DNA from: Pseudoteredinibacter isoporae | Lineage (GTDB): Bacteria > Pseudomonadota > Gammaproteobacteria > Pseudomonadales > Cellvibrionaceae | Assembly (NCBI RefSeq): GCF_011602085.1 | Contig: NZ_JAAONY010000001.1 | Span: forward strand, 124,001 to 188,000 | DNA: 64,000 bases | Direction of reading: 5' to 3' | Shown here: positions 1-8,063 of the stretch, piece after piece | How the letters are laid out: every line of letters begins with the position of its first letter | Numbering within the stretch: position 1 is the stretch's first letter | Program-made: the position numbers and the translations under genes | Notes under the pieces: generated by a model | What the model saw: the letters and a program-made list of their open reading frames with translations, nothing else | Database searches by the model: none | Told to the model about the DNA's origin: nothing

Positions 1-346
1 CTTTACCCGTGTACGCACGCACCTTCGCAGTGTAGGTGGGGTCTTCTGCAAGGCGTTTGGCATTTCGTTCTTCCTGCCGCTGATAAAAAGCCGCCTCTTT
101 TTCACGTTCAATACGATGCTCCTGATAGAGATTCTGCACCTGCTCCAGAACCGCCTGTGGCCCGGGAAACTCCCCCAATGAAGTATTGATACTACTGGCG
201 GTAAACGACCAGAGAATCAGAAAAGCAACAATACCCAGAGCGGGTAGCAACAAGCTTTTGAACAGACGTTGAAAAGCAAGCAGAAGACTCTGCACCGATA
301 ATCGCTCGACACTCGCGAAGGCTAAATGGCGCTTGACTGCACTCAT
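1..346 (-). CDS. nrtB: Nitrate ABC transporter permease, N-terminal part (runs off the left edge)
   Basis: About 115 codons are present and the reading frame stays open to base 1. The start ATG (346-344) overlaps the nrtA stop codon in an ATGA arrangement, so the two are translationally coupled. The visible part has a basic cytoplasmic N-terminus, one clear membrane segment (about residues 33-52) and then a charged periplasmic stretch rich in Glu, Gln and Arg. The permease core with the EAA motif lies outside the window. The assignment therefore rests on position after nrtA plus this N-terminal pattern, which resembles gammaproteobacterial NrtB proteins with a long N-terminal extension. The expected role is the membrane channel of a nitrate/nitrite importer. 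Confidence 0.7.
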   Translation of the reverse strand, partial: MSAVKRHLAFASVERLSVQSLLLAFQRLFKSLLLPALGIVAFLILWSFTASSINTSLGEFPGPQAVLEQVQNLYQEHRIEREKEAAFYQRQEERNAKRLAEDPTYTAKVRAYTGK

Positions 347-1722
347 AGCTTGTCACCTTGCTTGAGACCAATTGCAAACTGACTTAAATATTCATTCGGA
401 TTACGCCCGTCGTAAACGATATTGTCGATAAAATGCGTTTGCTGGGGGCGAAAGCCATCTTCACTGTTAAAATCTGGAAAATCACCGGGTTGCATCCGTT
501 TTTCAGCAATGAGCGATTCAGCCGCTTTGCGATAAATGTCCGGACGATAGACTTCCCGAGCGACATCCATGTACCAACCGTCGGGTTTATCTTCACTGAT
601 TTGTCCCCAACGCCTCATCTGCGTGAGATACCAGATCGCGTCAGAATAGTAAGGGTAGGTCGCGTTGTATCGGAAAAACACATTGAAATCCGGCACCGGG
701 CGCTTGTCACCTTTTTCATACTCAAAGGTACCCGTCATGCTATTGGCAATCACCTTGTAATCCGCACCAACATAATTCGCCTGAGCAAGAATCTTTACCG
801 CCTCCGGACGATTAGCGTTGTCGTTTTCATCCAACCACTTCGCGGCCCGAATCAAAGCTCGCGTTAATCGAATTGTGGTATTTGGGTATTTCCTGGCAAA
901 TGCCTCGGTAATCCCAAATACCTTTTCCGGATTGTTTTTCCAGATCTCATAGTCCGTAACCACTGGCACACCAATGTTCTTAAACACGGCCTGTTGATTC
1001 CAGGGTTCGCCTACGCAATAACCATAAATTGTTCCGGCTTCCAAAGTGGCAGGCATTTGGGGTGGGGGCGTAACCGACAACAAAGCATCCGCGTTTATTT
1101 GGCCTGAGGTATCCCCCTTGTGAGGCGCGTAAAAACCGGGATGAATTCCGCCCGCGGCTAACCAGTAGCGCAACTCGTAGTTGTGGGTAGACACTGGAAA
1201 CACCATTCCCATATTGAAGGGCTTTCCTTCCTCAATAAATTTATCCACGACCGGTTTCAGTGCATCCGCTTTAATTGGGTGCACAGGCAGTCCATTGTCC
1301 ATTTTTGGAATATTGGGTTTCATTTGTTCCCAAATCTCATTGGAGACAGTGATCCCATTGCCGTTCAAATCCATGGAAAATGGGGTAATGATTTTTGCCT
1401 TTGTTCCGTAACCGATAGTGGCTGCAATGGGTTGCCCTGCCAGCATATGCGCTCCGTCTAAGCGACCGTCAATCACACCATCCAGCAGTACTTTCCAGTT
1501 CGCCTGAGCTTCAACTGTGACGTAGAGACCTTCGTCTTCAAAAAAACCTTTTTCATAGGCAATTGCGATAGGCGCCATATCCGTCAGTTTGATAAAGCCG
1601 AGGCGCAACTCCTCTTTTTCCGGGTAGCCAAGTTTCTCAGCCTGTACACCCATGGCTGCTAACAATGCGCCACTGACCAGTGCGACTCGCTCAACAATGC
1701 GACCGAGCTGTTTATACAACAT
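343..1722 (-). CDS. nrtA: Nitrate-binding periplasmic protein of an ABC importer (NrtA/CmpA family)
   Basis: This 459-residue protein has a signal peptide (residues 1-28, likely cut after GVQA) and the NrtA/NasF fold signatures: the opening [21 protein letters not shown], cut here by the family motif, an HMLAGQP motif and a [10 protein letters not shown] motif in the second half. NrtA captures nitrate in the periplasm and delivers it to NrtB. The ATG at 1722 is chosen because GGAG lies 7 bases upstream and the signal peptide starts there; an in-frame start further upstream would put coding sequence across the terminator hairpin. Its stop overlaps the nrtB start. Expression appears to be controlled twice, by a sigma-54 promoter and by leader antitermination (see the sites at 1734-2046). 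NasS, the related cytoplasmic sensor, is less likely because of the signal peptide. Confidence 0.9.
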   Translation of the reverse strand: MLYKQLGRIVERVALVSGALLAAMGVQAEKLGYPEKEELRLGFIKLTDMAPIAIAYEKGFFEDEGLYVTVEAQANWKVLLDGVIDGRLDGAHMLAGQPIAATIGYGTKAKIITPFSMDLNGNGITVSNEIWEQMKPNIPKMDNGLPVHPIKADALKPVVDKFIEEGKPFNMGMVFPVSTHNYELRYWLAAGGIHPGFYAPHKGDTSGQINADALLSVTPPPQMPATLEAGTIYGYCVGEPWNQQAVFKNIGVPVVTDYEIWKNNPEKVFGITEAFARKYPNTTIRLTRALIRAAKWLDENDNANRPEAVKILAQANYVGADYKVIANSMTGTFEYEKGDKRPVPDFNVFFRYNATYPYYSDAIWYLTQMRRWGQISEDKPDGWYMDVAREVYRPDIYRKAAESLIAEKRMQPGDFPDFNSEDGFRPQQTHFIDNIVYDGRNPNEYLSQFAIGLKQGDKL

Positions 1723-1733
1723 AGTTTTTCTCC

Positions 1734-1776
1734 AAAAAAAAGCCCGCACCATTGCGAAAACGCAATGGTGCGGGCT
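1734..1776 (-). terminator. Leader intrinsic terminator (attenuator) before nrtA
   Basis: On the minus strand a perfect 16-bp stem (arms 1761-1776 and 1741-1756) with a 4-base TTTT loop is followed by a run of T (1740-1734), then GGAG and the nrtA ATG. A strong terminator inside the 5' leader, ahead of the gene it would silence, is the hallmark of attenuation. In nitrate-assimilation operons of proteobacteria such terminators are bypassed by ANTAR proteins (NasR, NasT), and an ANTAR gene lies just upstream here. The structure is seen; the control is inferred. Confidence 0.9.
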
Positions 1777-1809
1777 TCGATGCCGACTAATATTTAACTG
1801 ATGAATGCA

Positions 1810-1886
1810 CTACACCGTTGTAGCTTTGAGTCCTGCTACCCGCTCGACACCTGAACCAGGTATAGAGCTTGTGAAGTTTGTCGAGC
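1810..1886 (-). promoter_or_regulatory. Structured nrtA leader with a candidate ANTAR-binding hexaloop
   Basis: Read on the minus strand, CTAC (1823-1820) pairs with GTAG (1813-1810) around the six-base loop AACGGT. This has A at loop position 1 and G at position 4, as in known ANTAR target loops. The same CTAC can instead join an alternative stem GTAGC/GCTAC (1839-1835 with 1824-1820), so two exclusive folds exist. Further upstream an 8-bp stem (1886-1879 with 1849-1842) encloses a small hairpin (1861-1857 with 1853-1849). Only one hexaloop is clear, whereas the described ANTAR motif has two. Confidence 0.5.
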
Positions 1887-1950
1887 CGCTTAAACATGAC
1901 TCAGTCACCCTCGTTGTGAAAACAAACTGTCAAGAACACAAAGATGGATA

Positions 1951-1967
1951 ATGCAAGCGCAGTGCCA
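1951..1967 (-). promoter_or_regulatory. Sigma-54 (-24/-12) promoter for nrtA
   Basis: The minus strand reads TGGCAC, TGCGC, TTGCAT, with GG and GC exactly 10 bases apart. This matches the RpoN consensus TGGCACG-N4-TTGCW at nearly every conserved position. Transcription would begin near 1941 and give a leader of about 220 nt carrying the hairpins described above. Such promoters need an enhancer-binding activator; NtrC-like sites lie about 55-80 bp upstream. Confidence 0.75.
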
Positions 1968-2021
1968 ACTTAACTCCAACCCCATAAATCGTTATTTTTT
2001 CGCTGATTTTCGCCATTCAGT

Positions 2022-2046
2022 GGACCAAACAGGTGCGCCAATGCAC
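2022..2046 (-). promoter_or_regulatory. NtrC-like binding sites upstream of the nrtA promoter
   Basis: On the minus strand GCACC-N5-GGTCC (2036-2022) differs by one base from the symmetrical GCACC-N5-GGTGC core seen upstream of glnA. It overlaps a second dyad, GTGC-N6-GCAC (2046-2033). The position, upstream of a sigma-54 promoter, is right for an enhancer. NtrC binding is inferred. Confidence 0.5.
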
Positions 2047-2084
2047 AACAATCACGCACATTCACAGTTGGAACGTAGAATTAT

Positions 2085-2678
2085 CTAGCTATCCAGCAGG
2101 GATGCCATAGAAAGAATATTTTTAGCGACCTCTTCCATTTTCTGCCCATTGTCCATCGCAGCTTTACGCATACGATGATAGGCATCTTTCTCCGAAAGCT
2201 GTTTGGTATCCATAAGCCAACGCTTGGCTTTATCAATACTCTTTTGATTGCCCAATTTTTCCTGAGCTTCTTTTAACTCGCTTTTAATCGATTGATAGTC
2301 CTCGAATCGAGCCAGAGCCACCTTCACAACTGACCTCAGCCGCTCCGCATCCACATCACCGATCACGTAGGCACTGACTCCGGACTTCAGAATCGAAGTA
2401 ATGGTTTCTTCGTCATCTTTTTCAGAAAACACAATGACAGGCTTGGGTTTATGTTTCGAAATCAGGTCGAGGCAATCTATAAGCTCTGGGCTGGGCAACT
2501 CCGTGCCCATCAGGATCAAATCAGGATTTATTCGACTGACTTCCCTCAAAATAGACACGCTTTCATCCGCCATATGGATCACATCGCAGGCGAGTTCGGC
2601 AAGCACCTTCTGTGCAAGAATGGCTTTCTCCTGATCAGACTCTATCAAAAGTACTCGAATGTTTTTTTCACTGGACAT
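2085..2678 (-). CDS. nasT: ANTAR-domain response regulator, NasT-like nitrate antiterminator
   Basis: The 197-residue protein has an N-terminal receiver-like domain (about 7-122), a short coiled linker (130-145) and a C-terminal ANTAR domain (about 145-195) with the usual helical AKRWLM...S..AYHRMRK..M pattern. ANTAR proteins bind twin hexaloop RNA and prevent terminator formation. In the receiver the residue expected to be the phosphorylated Asp is Gly58 (LILMGTE) and only part of the acidic pocket remains. This suggests a pseudo-receiver controlled by protein contact, as in NasT, which is held by the nitrate sensor NasS, rather than by phosphorylation. No nasS is visible next to it. It sits directly upstream of the nrtA control region on the same strand, so nrtA-nrtB is its probable target. 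Confidence 0.85.
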   Translation of the reverse strand: MSSEKNIRVLLIESDQEKAILAQKVLAELACDVIHMADESVSILREVSRINPDLILMGTELPSPELIDCLDLISKHKPKPVIVFSEKDDEETITSILKSGVSAYVIGDVDAERLRSVVKVALARFEDYQSIKSELKEAQEKLGNQKSIDKAKRWLMDTKQLSEKDAYHRMRKAAMDNGQKMEEVAKNILSMASLLDS

Positions 2679-2873
2679 CGGGTTTGACTCTTTTTCATAT
2701 AGCTATCACTACCTAGCCATGAAGCAAACTTTATTCCAGATAATTCGAAACATTAAGAAGGGAAAGTGCACCGCTTTCGAGCGCTAACAGTGGCATGCCC
2801 TATTTTTAGGCAATACCCCAAAGAAAATGAAAGCGCGAAAACAGGAAGAAGGTAAACAGAAGAGAGCTGTATT

Positions 2874-3296
2874 TTAGGCAAGAAAGTTCAATAAACTTTC
2901 CTGTATCAGGTAGCGCCAACCCGCCAGGCCATTTTCATAACTAAAGATATCGTCGCCTTGGATGGTTTCATGTCCGGAGTGAGTAAACAGTAAGTGGGTC
3001 CTGCCCTGGTTTTCAGTCAGCACCCAACTAACTGTGGAATTCCCTGGAAAGCCTTTATAACGCCATTGATAGACCAATTTCTCCCCGGGGATGACATCCA
3101 AAATCTTCCATTGATGAACATAGCCTTTGCCGTCCACATTCACTGTGAATTCGGTCTCGAAGCCCATCTCTGCCCGGAAAGACTCAATTTCAGGAAAGAG
3201 CCATTGTTGCAAACTGCCCTGCTGCGTGATTGCCTCCCACAGCACGTCGATCGTGGTGTCGAATGTTTGCTCTACGATAATTGGCTCTGCATTCAT
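2874..3296 (-). CDS. SRPBCC-fold (AHSA1/START-like) protein
   Basis: The 140-residue product follows the Activator of Hsp90 ATPase homologue 1 pattern: an N-terminal strand, then T.DVLWEAIT, a QWLFP motif near residue 35, W.....PGEKLVYQW in the middle and a final amphipathic helix with GWRYLI. These small helix-grip proteins bind hydrophobic ligands, and the true ligand is unknown. The ATG at 3296 is preferred over one 24 bases upstream because AGGA precedes it and the longer form would run into the upstream gene. It follows the DUF3291 gene by 14 bases and is probably co-transcribed with it. Confidence 0.8.
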   Translation of the reverse strand: MNAEPIIVEQTFDTTIDVLWEAITQQGSLQQWLFPEIESFRAEMGFETEFTVNVDGKGYVHQWKILDVIPGEKLVYQWRYKGFPGNSTVSWVLTENQGRTHLLFTHSGHETIQGDDIFSYENGLAGWRYLIQESLLNFLA

Positions 3297-3310
3297 CGAG
3301 TTATCCTGAC

Positions 3311-3793
3311 CTAAGCACAACGATCATTGAAAGCATCAATGGTCTCACCGCTGGGAGCAGCAAATGGCTGCTTGAAGGTAAATGCTGCGTAACTCGGGCC
3401 ATTGCATTTCAGCAATTCCAGACGGATCTTCGCCTCTTCAGGCGTAGGACGCCGGCCTGCTTCAACCCACCACAGGACCATATAGAAATCAATTTTGTCG
3501 AACCACTCTTTGCGTCGACGCATAATGTCACGATGATCCTGATTACGATAAACAAAATTAACCAGCGATTGAACGCTTGACCAAACCGACATATTCAATG
3601 CGATATTGGGATCATCAAATGCCTGAACATCCATAGCGTCGTTACCATCACCTGTAAAACGCCAGATAAACCCATCCTGAGCTTCCGCTACGGCATTCAC
3701 TCGATCCAGGTTGTTTACAAAGTCCGCGTTTGCGGGATGCTCCTGCGGCAATCGAAATTTTGCGATATTCGCCTGGGCCAATTCAAATTTCAT
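3311..3793 (-). CDS. DUF3291 family protein
   Basis: The 160-residue protein begins with the family pattern (LAQANIAKFRLP, then FVNNLDRVNAVAEA and GFIWRFTG) and has a Trp-rich centre (WWVEAG.RPTPEEAK). DUF3291 has a ferredoxin-like alpha/beta fold related to antibiotic biosynthesis monooxygenases; the function is not established. The start ATG has AGGAG about 5 bases upstream. It pairs tightly with the SRPBCC gene, which suggests that the two small ligand-binding folds act together. Confidence 0.8.
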   Translation of the reverse strand: MKFELAQANIAKFRLPQEHPANADFVNNLDRVNAVAEAQDGFIWRFTGDGNDAMDVQAFDDPNIALNMSVWSSVQSLVNFVYRNQDHRDIMRRRKEWFDKIDFYMVLWWVEAGRRPTPEEAKIRLELLKCNGPSYAAFTFKQPFAAPSGETIDAFNDRCA

Positions 3794-3846
3794 ATCACGC
3801 TCCTTTCAGTAAAGGGAGGCTTTCTCCACCTCGTCCCGATTCCAGT

Positions 3847-4758
3847 TTACTCTGCCAGCATATTTTCAGGCTTGACACCACGTCGTCGCACCGCAATTAA
3901 TGCACCTGCGACAAAAAGCTGCAGACCGCCATATAGCAGTAATGACAACAAGACCATATCACCAATAGGATCAACTTTGCCAAGAACGGCCGGGAACAGC
4001 AAAGCTTTCAGCATCAGCCCTAAATTGATATTGCGAACCACTACTTCCATATCCACCGCAGTCGCATCGGCATGGGACAGTCTGAGCACGCCCCAGGATA
4101 TAAGCCAGCTCACCAAAGCAAGAACGGCGATAAACAAGACAATCAGGGCCACATTACCCAAACCGAAGACTTCTAAATCCAAACGTCCGGAAGCAGATGC
4201 ACCTACAACAATCATTAACAGGCCGAACATTGAGGTCCGAATCGCCCACTTCGAGAACAGTTCAGCGGTTCCCGGGAAAAGTCGCAAATACAACATCCCA
4301 AGTGCCAAGGGCAACAATAATGTCAGTGTGATTTCTTTCATGATATGCCCTTTGGGCATCACGAAATCGGCCGGCATATAACTTTCAATCAACAGATCCA
4401 ATATGAATGGGGTGGTGAATAAACACGCCAGAGTGGTTACCGCAGTAATAGCCACCGATAGCGCGATATTGCCCCGGGCAAAATGCGTAAAAATATTGGA
4501 GGTTGAACCACCAGGAACGGAAGCAATCAGCGCTAGGCCAACCGCCACCCCGCCCGCCAAACCGAATAGGCTAATGAATGCCAAAGCGACCAGAGGCACA
4601 ACGATGATCTGAATGGCTGTGCCACTCGCTACCGCTTTCGGTTCCAGTAAGAGTTCTTTGAAATCTTTCGGGGTTAAGGTTGCCCCCATTCCCACCATGG
4701 CGGTCACGAGCTGAAATACTGAAAACCAGTATTCATGTTGAATATAGAGAGTTCCCAC
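3847..4758 (-). CDS. Bile acid:sodium symporter (BASS) family membrane transporter
   Basis: The 303-residue membrane protein has about nine hydrophobic segments. It carries the BASS hallmarks: QLVTAMVGMG near the start, PGGSTSN (about residue 87) in the first crossover region and RNINLGL in the second half, corresponding to the substrate-contact motif. Members move organic anions with sodium; the substrate cannot be read from the sequence. It starts with GTG, preceded by AGGT at a suitable distance. It shares its strand with neighbours on both sides, but gaps of 53 and 82 bases leave operon membership open. Confidence 0.85.
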   Translation of the reverse strand: MGTLYIQHEYWFSVFQLVTAMVGMGATLTPKDFKELLLEPKAVASGTAIQIIVVPLVALAFISLFGLAGGVAVGLALIASVPGGSTSNIFTHFARGNIALSVAITAVTTLACLFTTPFILDLLIESYMPADFVMPKGHIMKEITLTLLLPLALGMLYLRLFPGTAELFSKWAIRTSMFGLLMIVVGASASGRLDLEVFGLGNVALIVLFIAVLALVSWLISWGVLRLSHADATAVDMEVVVRNINLGLMLKALLFPAVLGKVDPIGDMVLLSLLLYGGLQLFVAGALIAVRRRGVKPENMLAE

Positions 4759-4840
4759 AATACTACCTGCGTCTATTATTATTTTGCCGAATTACTATCG
4801 GCTTATTATCAGTCCCCCGGTAGTGCAATGAAAGTTTTGT

Positions 4841-5131
4841 TTAGTTAAGACGAATTTCTCCAGCATAGAAAGCGATAGATGCTGCCAATACGAACAGGGA
4901 TATCAAACCAATAACGGAGACCAGGCCCTGACTTATCTGCGAAGCATTCTCCTGATCATTGATTCCCTGTTTCGGCCAGCGCCCCAGACTCAACAGCTGA
5001 CAGATGGGCCAACCGACATACCAAGCAATGGTTTCGAAAAACAGCTCGTAGATCAGCCATACCAGGATTCGGGCCAGCAATCCTAACAGACGCAGAAAGT
5101 CCTTAAACAGGAATTCAATCAGATCAGCCAT
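4841..5131 (-). CDS. Small predicted membrane protein, unknown function
   Basis: The 96-residue protein has two hydrophobic regions: an N-terminal amphipathic-to-hydrophobic stretch rich in Leu, Phe and Trp (about 4-47) and a clear C-terminal transmembrane helix (about 68-90). They are separated by a polar loop. I do not recognise a family. ATG at 5131 has AGGA nine bases upstream; an alternative TTG three codons earlier lacks this. It lies between an acetyltransferase and the BASS transporter on the same strand. Confidence 0.6.
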   Translation of the reverse strand: MADLIEFLFKDFLRLLGLLARILVWLIYELFFETIAWYVGWPICQLLSLGRWPKQGINDQENASQISQGLVSVIGLISLFVLAASIAFYAGEIRLN

Positions 5132-5165
5132 TTCGATCAATCCTTTGCCGTCTCATACGGCAAAT

Positions 5166-5627
5166 TCACAACACGTATTTCATCCGAACGCCCGTTGCGA
5201 CAAACCCGAGACTTTTATAGAACCTCAATGTTCTGGGGCTTTCATTTTCAGGAGGTGTGCCTACCTCCAGCCGTTTCCAACACAACGCCCTGGCTTTCTC
5301 CATTGCCGCCTCGATGAGTTGTTGTCCCACCTTAAGAGATCGCACCTCAGGTGCCACGTAAAGTTCAGAAATCTCCCCAAACACACCACCGGCGTAAATT
5401 GCGGCACACTCATGCAGAGTGAGCACACCAACGTTACTCCCATTGGAACGGGCAAGAAATGCCCAGATTTTTCCTGAATTCAACAAGCTTTCTGTGAGAG
5501 CTTGAAGCTCGAGTTTTTTAATGTCAGCTTCGGCTCCAGGTTCCAACTCAATAAGTAACCTGGAAACCAGCCCTGCCACTTCTATGGAGTGACGTTTATC
5601 TGCTTCTATAACAGCAATATCTTGCAT
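5166..5627 (-). CDS. GNAT family N-acetyltransferase
   Basis: The 153-residue protein has the GNAT order: an N-terminal strand-helix with LIELEPGAEAD, a central strand NVGVLTLHECAA, then ISELYVAPEVRSLKVGQQLIEAAMEKA (the acetyl-CoA pyrophosphate loop, here R-S-L-K-V-G-Q) and a C-terminal FYKSLGFVATG. The loop fits the R/Q-x-x-G-x-G/A motif loosely, with Val-Gly-Gln at its end. The acceptor substrate is unknown. The ribosome binding site is weak. It is followed on the same strand by a small membrane protein. Confidence 0.85.
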   Translation of the reverse strand: MQDIAVIEADKRHSIEVAGLVSRLLIELEPGAEADIKKLELQALTESLLNSGKIWAFLARSNGSNVGVLTLHECAAIYAGGVFGEISELYVAPEVRSLKVGQQLIEAAMEKARALCWKRLEVGTPPENESPRTLRFYKSLGFVATGVRMKYVL

Positions 5628-5672
5628 AAAATAAATAAGTCTCTTTAGTTCAAGAACCTGTGATGCCCTGCC

Positions 5673-6176
5673 TCAGGAGAGGCGAGTAAACTGATAAATA
5701 TCGCGATGTAAACCATCCGGAAATTCCAAGCGACGAACTTTTTGGCCACCCAGACGTTCAACCAGCGTTCTCGCCGCAGCATTTTCGTCATTCATGTAAG
5801 TTTCAACAACATCCCAAGCCAATGCCTCAAAGGCGTATTGAATAGCAGCAATGGACGCTTCTTGAGCAAATCCTTTTCTTCTTGCCTCCGGCAACAGCCA
5901 CCAGGTTAATTCCCTTGGCCAATCCTTGCCTTTCCAAAACCCACAGCTACCGATGAGCTCGCCCGTGGCTTTCTCTTGAACAACCCAAACGCCGAAGCCC
6001 ATCAAATACCAGGAACCGAGATCAGCTTTCAGTCTGGCCCACACCTGTTCCCGCCCAATGGGACCGCCGTACATTTTGGAGGCTTCGGCATCGGTGTAAA
6101 ACGCTTCGTAAACAGGAAAGCTTTCAACGCTTGGCGGGATTAAGTTCAAACGTTCCGTTTCAACAGTAGGAACCAC
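5673..6176 (-). CDS. GNAT acetyltransferase, RimJ/RimL type
   Basis: The 167-residue enzyme matches the RimL-like subgroup. It opens with VETERLNLIPP, has an ELTWWLLPEARRKGFAQEAS loop for acetyl-CoA and ends with NDENAAARTLVERLGG. These enzymes acetylate N-termini of ribosomal proteins or small metabolites; the target is not predictable. Two GTG starts compete. The one at 6176 has AGAGG about eight bases upstream, whereas the one at 6185 would have the purine tract touching the codon, so 6176 is preferred. Confidence 0.85.
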   Translation of the reverse strand: MVPTVETERLNLIPPSVESFPVYEAFYTDAEASKMYGGPIGREQVWARLKADLGSWYLMGFGVWVVQEKATGELIGSCGFWKGKDWPRELTWWLLPEARRKGFAQEASIAAIQYAFEALAWDVVETYMNDENAAARTLVERLGGQKVRRLEFPDGLHRDIYQFTRLS

Positions 6177-6227
6177 TTCGTTCACCTCTTAAGAATTTCT
6201 TTGATGACAGTAAATCAGAAAGCGGGC

Positions 6228-7523
6228 TCAATCAGAAACGTTTTCTTCCCATTTTTTCAACAAACCCTGCAGTTCGACCACCACCTCTGGATGACGGTAA
6301 AACACATTCTCTCGCTCTCCCACATCCTGTTCCAGATCAAAGAGCATTTGCGTATAACCATCGACAAGGTATTTCCATTTGCCTTTTCTGACCGCTCGCA
6401 TACTTTTGTTTTTCCAGAAAAATGCCCGATCCGGACGAGCTTGCTCAACATCGAGAAAACTTTTGCCGTCTATCCCTGGAATTTTTTCAGCATTCCCGGA
6501 TGCGTCCAAAGCTGTTGCGGTGATATCCATAATGAGGCTTGGTGCCGATATGGTATGCCCGGCCTTAAACTTGCCGGGCCAGCGCATAATTAATGGAACT
6601 CGAATACCCCCTTCCCACAAAGTATCAAAACCATGGAACAGGGGGCCTGAGTTCACAAGGTGGCGACCACCATGATCATAGGTAAATATGACCAGTGTAT
6701 CTTGTGCTTTATCTTCCGCAGCCAAAACTTTCAGTACTTGGGCGATACCATCGTCCATGTTCTCGACCATTGCCACATAATCAGAACGCCTGGCTTTCAC
6801 TGCATCCCATCCTGAATGCCATTTTTCTTTAGGTAAGTCCGGCACTTGATAGGGTGGCAACGCCGAGCTGTAGGAAAGATACAAAAAGAAGGGGCTTGAT
6901 GATGACTGCCGAATGAACGACACGGCCTCACGCGTCAGCACATCCGTCAAATATCCACTCTCGGAAACCAACTCTCCATTGCGATACAAACCCGGCTCAC
7001 CTCTTGGGGTTTTGTGATCATGGTGTCCCAAAGTCCAGGAGTTAAATCCCAGAAAGTAATCAAATCCGTGATCATTGGGGTTGTAACCTGGCGACATGCC
7101 AAGATGCCATTTACCAATTAAGGCTGTTCGATAGTTTTTTGCTTTTAGAGATTTTAACAAGATGTTTTTTTCGGCGGGCAATCCGCGCCCTCGGTCCAGA
7201 GCCTTGGCAGGATACAAACCACTCATTAACGATGCCCTGGCGGGAATGCACTTGGGCGCCGAACTATAGTGATCACTGAACAACACCCCCTGTTCAGCGA
7301 GGCTGTCCAACGATGGCGTTTCAATATCGCTCGCACCATAAGGCCCGATATCGGAATAGCCCATATAGTCGGCCACTATAAGAACGATATTGGGTGCCTG
7401 CGCATGCTGCTTCGCAAATGCAACTTGGGTCATCAGGCCCATCGGCAAACAACAGAGAAGAATGCGTAAACGGAGGGAGAAGCGAGCCAAGATGGATCTT
7501 GGCTCACAAAGATAAGAGCTCAT
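6228..7523 (-). CDS. Exported sulfatase (arylsulfatase/alkaline phosphatase superfamily)
   Basis: The protein has 431 residues, with an N-terminal signal peptide (hydrophobic LRILLCCLPMGLM core, probably cut after VAFA near 37). The sulfatase signature C-I-P-A-R begins at Cys92, the Cys that is converted to formylglycine in active enzymes. The first metal motif reads ADYMG where most family members have ADDxG, and the late motif reads YDHGG where DNGG is usual, so two calcium ligands are changed. The rest of the layout is typical (KSLKAKNYRTALIGKWHLG, VRKGKWKYL). It would remove sulfate esters from an external substrate, possibly a marine polysaccharide. No formylglycine-generating enzyme lies nearby. 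The ATG at 7523 places the signal peptide at the N-terminus; longer starts are TTG codons. Confidence 0.88.
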   Translation of the reverse strand: MSSYLCEPRSILARFSLRLRILLCCLPMGLMTQVAFAKQHAQAPNIVLIVADYMGYSDIGPYGASDIETPSLDSLAEQGVLFSDHYSSAPKCIPARASLMSGLYPAKALDRGRGLPAEKNILLKSLKAKNYRTALIGKWHLGMSPGYNPNDHGFDYFLGFNSWTLGHHDHKTPRGEPGLYRNGELVSESGYLTDVLTREAVSFIRQSSSSPFFLYLSYSSALPPYQVPDLPKEKWHSGWDAVKARRSDYVAMVENMDDGIAQVLKVLAAEDKAQDTLVIFTYDHGGRHLVNSGPLFHGFDTLWEGGIRVPLIMRWPGKFKAGHTISAPSLIMDITATALDASGNAEKIPGIDGKSFLDVEQARPDRAFFWKNKSMRAVRKGKWKYLVDGYTQMLFDLEQDVGERENVFYRHPEVVVELQGLLKKWEENVSD

Positions 7524-7634
7524 ACGGCGATTATGGTTTGAGGTTATTGTTTTCCTGCCCAAGCCCAAAAAGCGGAGCCCTGTGCTGGCAAATCAGAGTG
7601 GAAAAGCTTGCACTCTGCAACCCCCAAATGCAAG

Positions 7635-8063
7635 TCAGACCCGCCACTTCCCTTTTTTAAAGGCATCCAGCAGGACTTTTGCACGCCCCTCTTCGAGGTC
7701 CATAAAGGAATTACCACGGGCGAAAAAGTCATTCAGCCCTTCAATTTCCTGCAAGTCCTTTGTGCTGACCTTAGGGTATCCCATGGACCACTCACCAAAA
7801 GCCCGCTCTTCAATCGGTTCAGAAATGAGCTTGGTCACACGCTGGTGTCGTGGATCCATCTCAATTTTTCGATACAGCGCATCGACAACCGCTTCATCAC
7901 CTTCCAAAACCTGAAAAAACGCGCCCGATTCGAACAACAGTATCCCTGTGACATCACACTTCTGATTATTTGTCCGGCTTTGCTCCAGAATTGCCTCCAG
8001 GCCCTCAGCGGACAGTTCTTCCTCGGTCGTTGCACTACAATAAATACAATGAGTCAATTCCAT
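7635..8063 (-). CDS. BLUF-domain blue-light sensor (FAD-binding)
   Basis: The 142-residue protein is a stand-alone BLUF domain with a short helical C-terminal tail. The photochemical residues are in place: Tyr8, Asn32, Gln51 and the W92/M94 pair in EWSMGY, with spacing like that of PixD-type short BLUF proteins. On blue light the Tyr-Gln-flavin hydrogen bonds rearrange and the C-terminal helices signal to a partner. There is no fused output domain, so a separate partner is needed; none is obvious nearby. The start has a strong GGAGG seven bases upstream. The minus-strand orientation places it back to back with nnrS. Confidence 0.93.
   Translation of the reverse strand: MELTHCIYCSATTEEELSAEGLEAILEQSRTNNQKCDVTGILLFESGAFFQVLEGDEAVVDALYRKIEMDPRHQRVTKLISEPIEERAFGEWSMGYPKVSTKDLQEIEGLNDFFARGNSFMDLEEGRAKVLLDAFKKGKWRV

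Noticed and set aside
1849-1886. TPP-riboswitch-like ACCTGAACCAGGT stretch on the plus strand
   Set aside because: Only a few bases resemble the thi box, the CUGAGA element is missing and no thiamine gene follows on that strand; it forms part of the nrtA leader instead.
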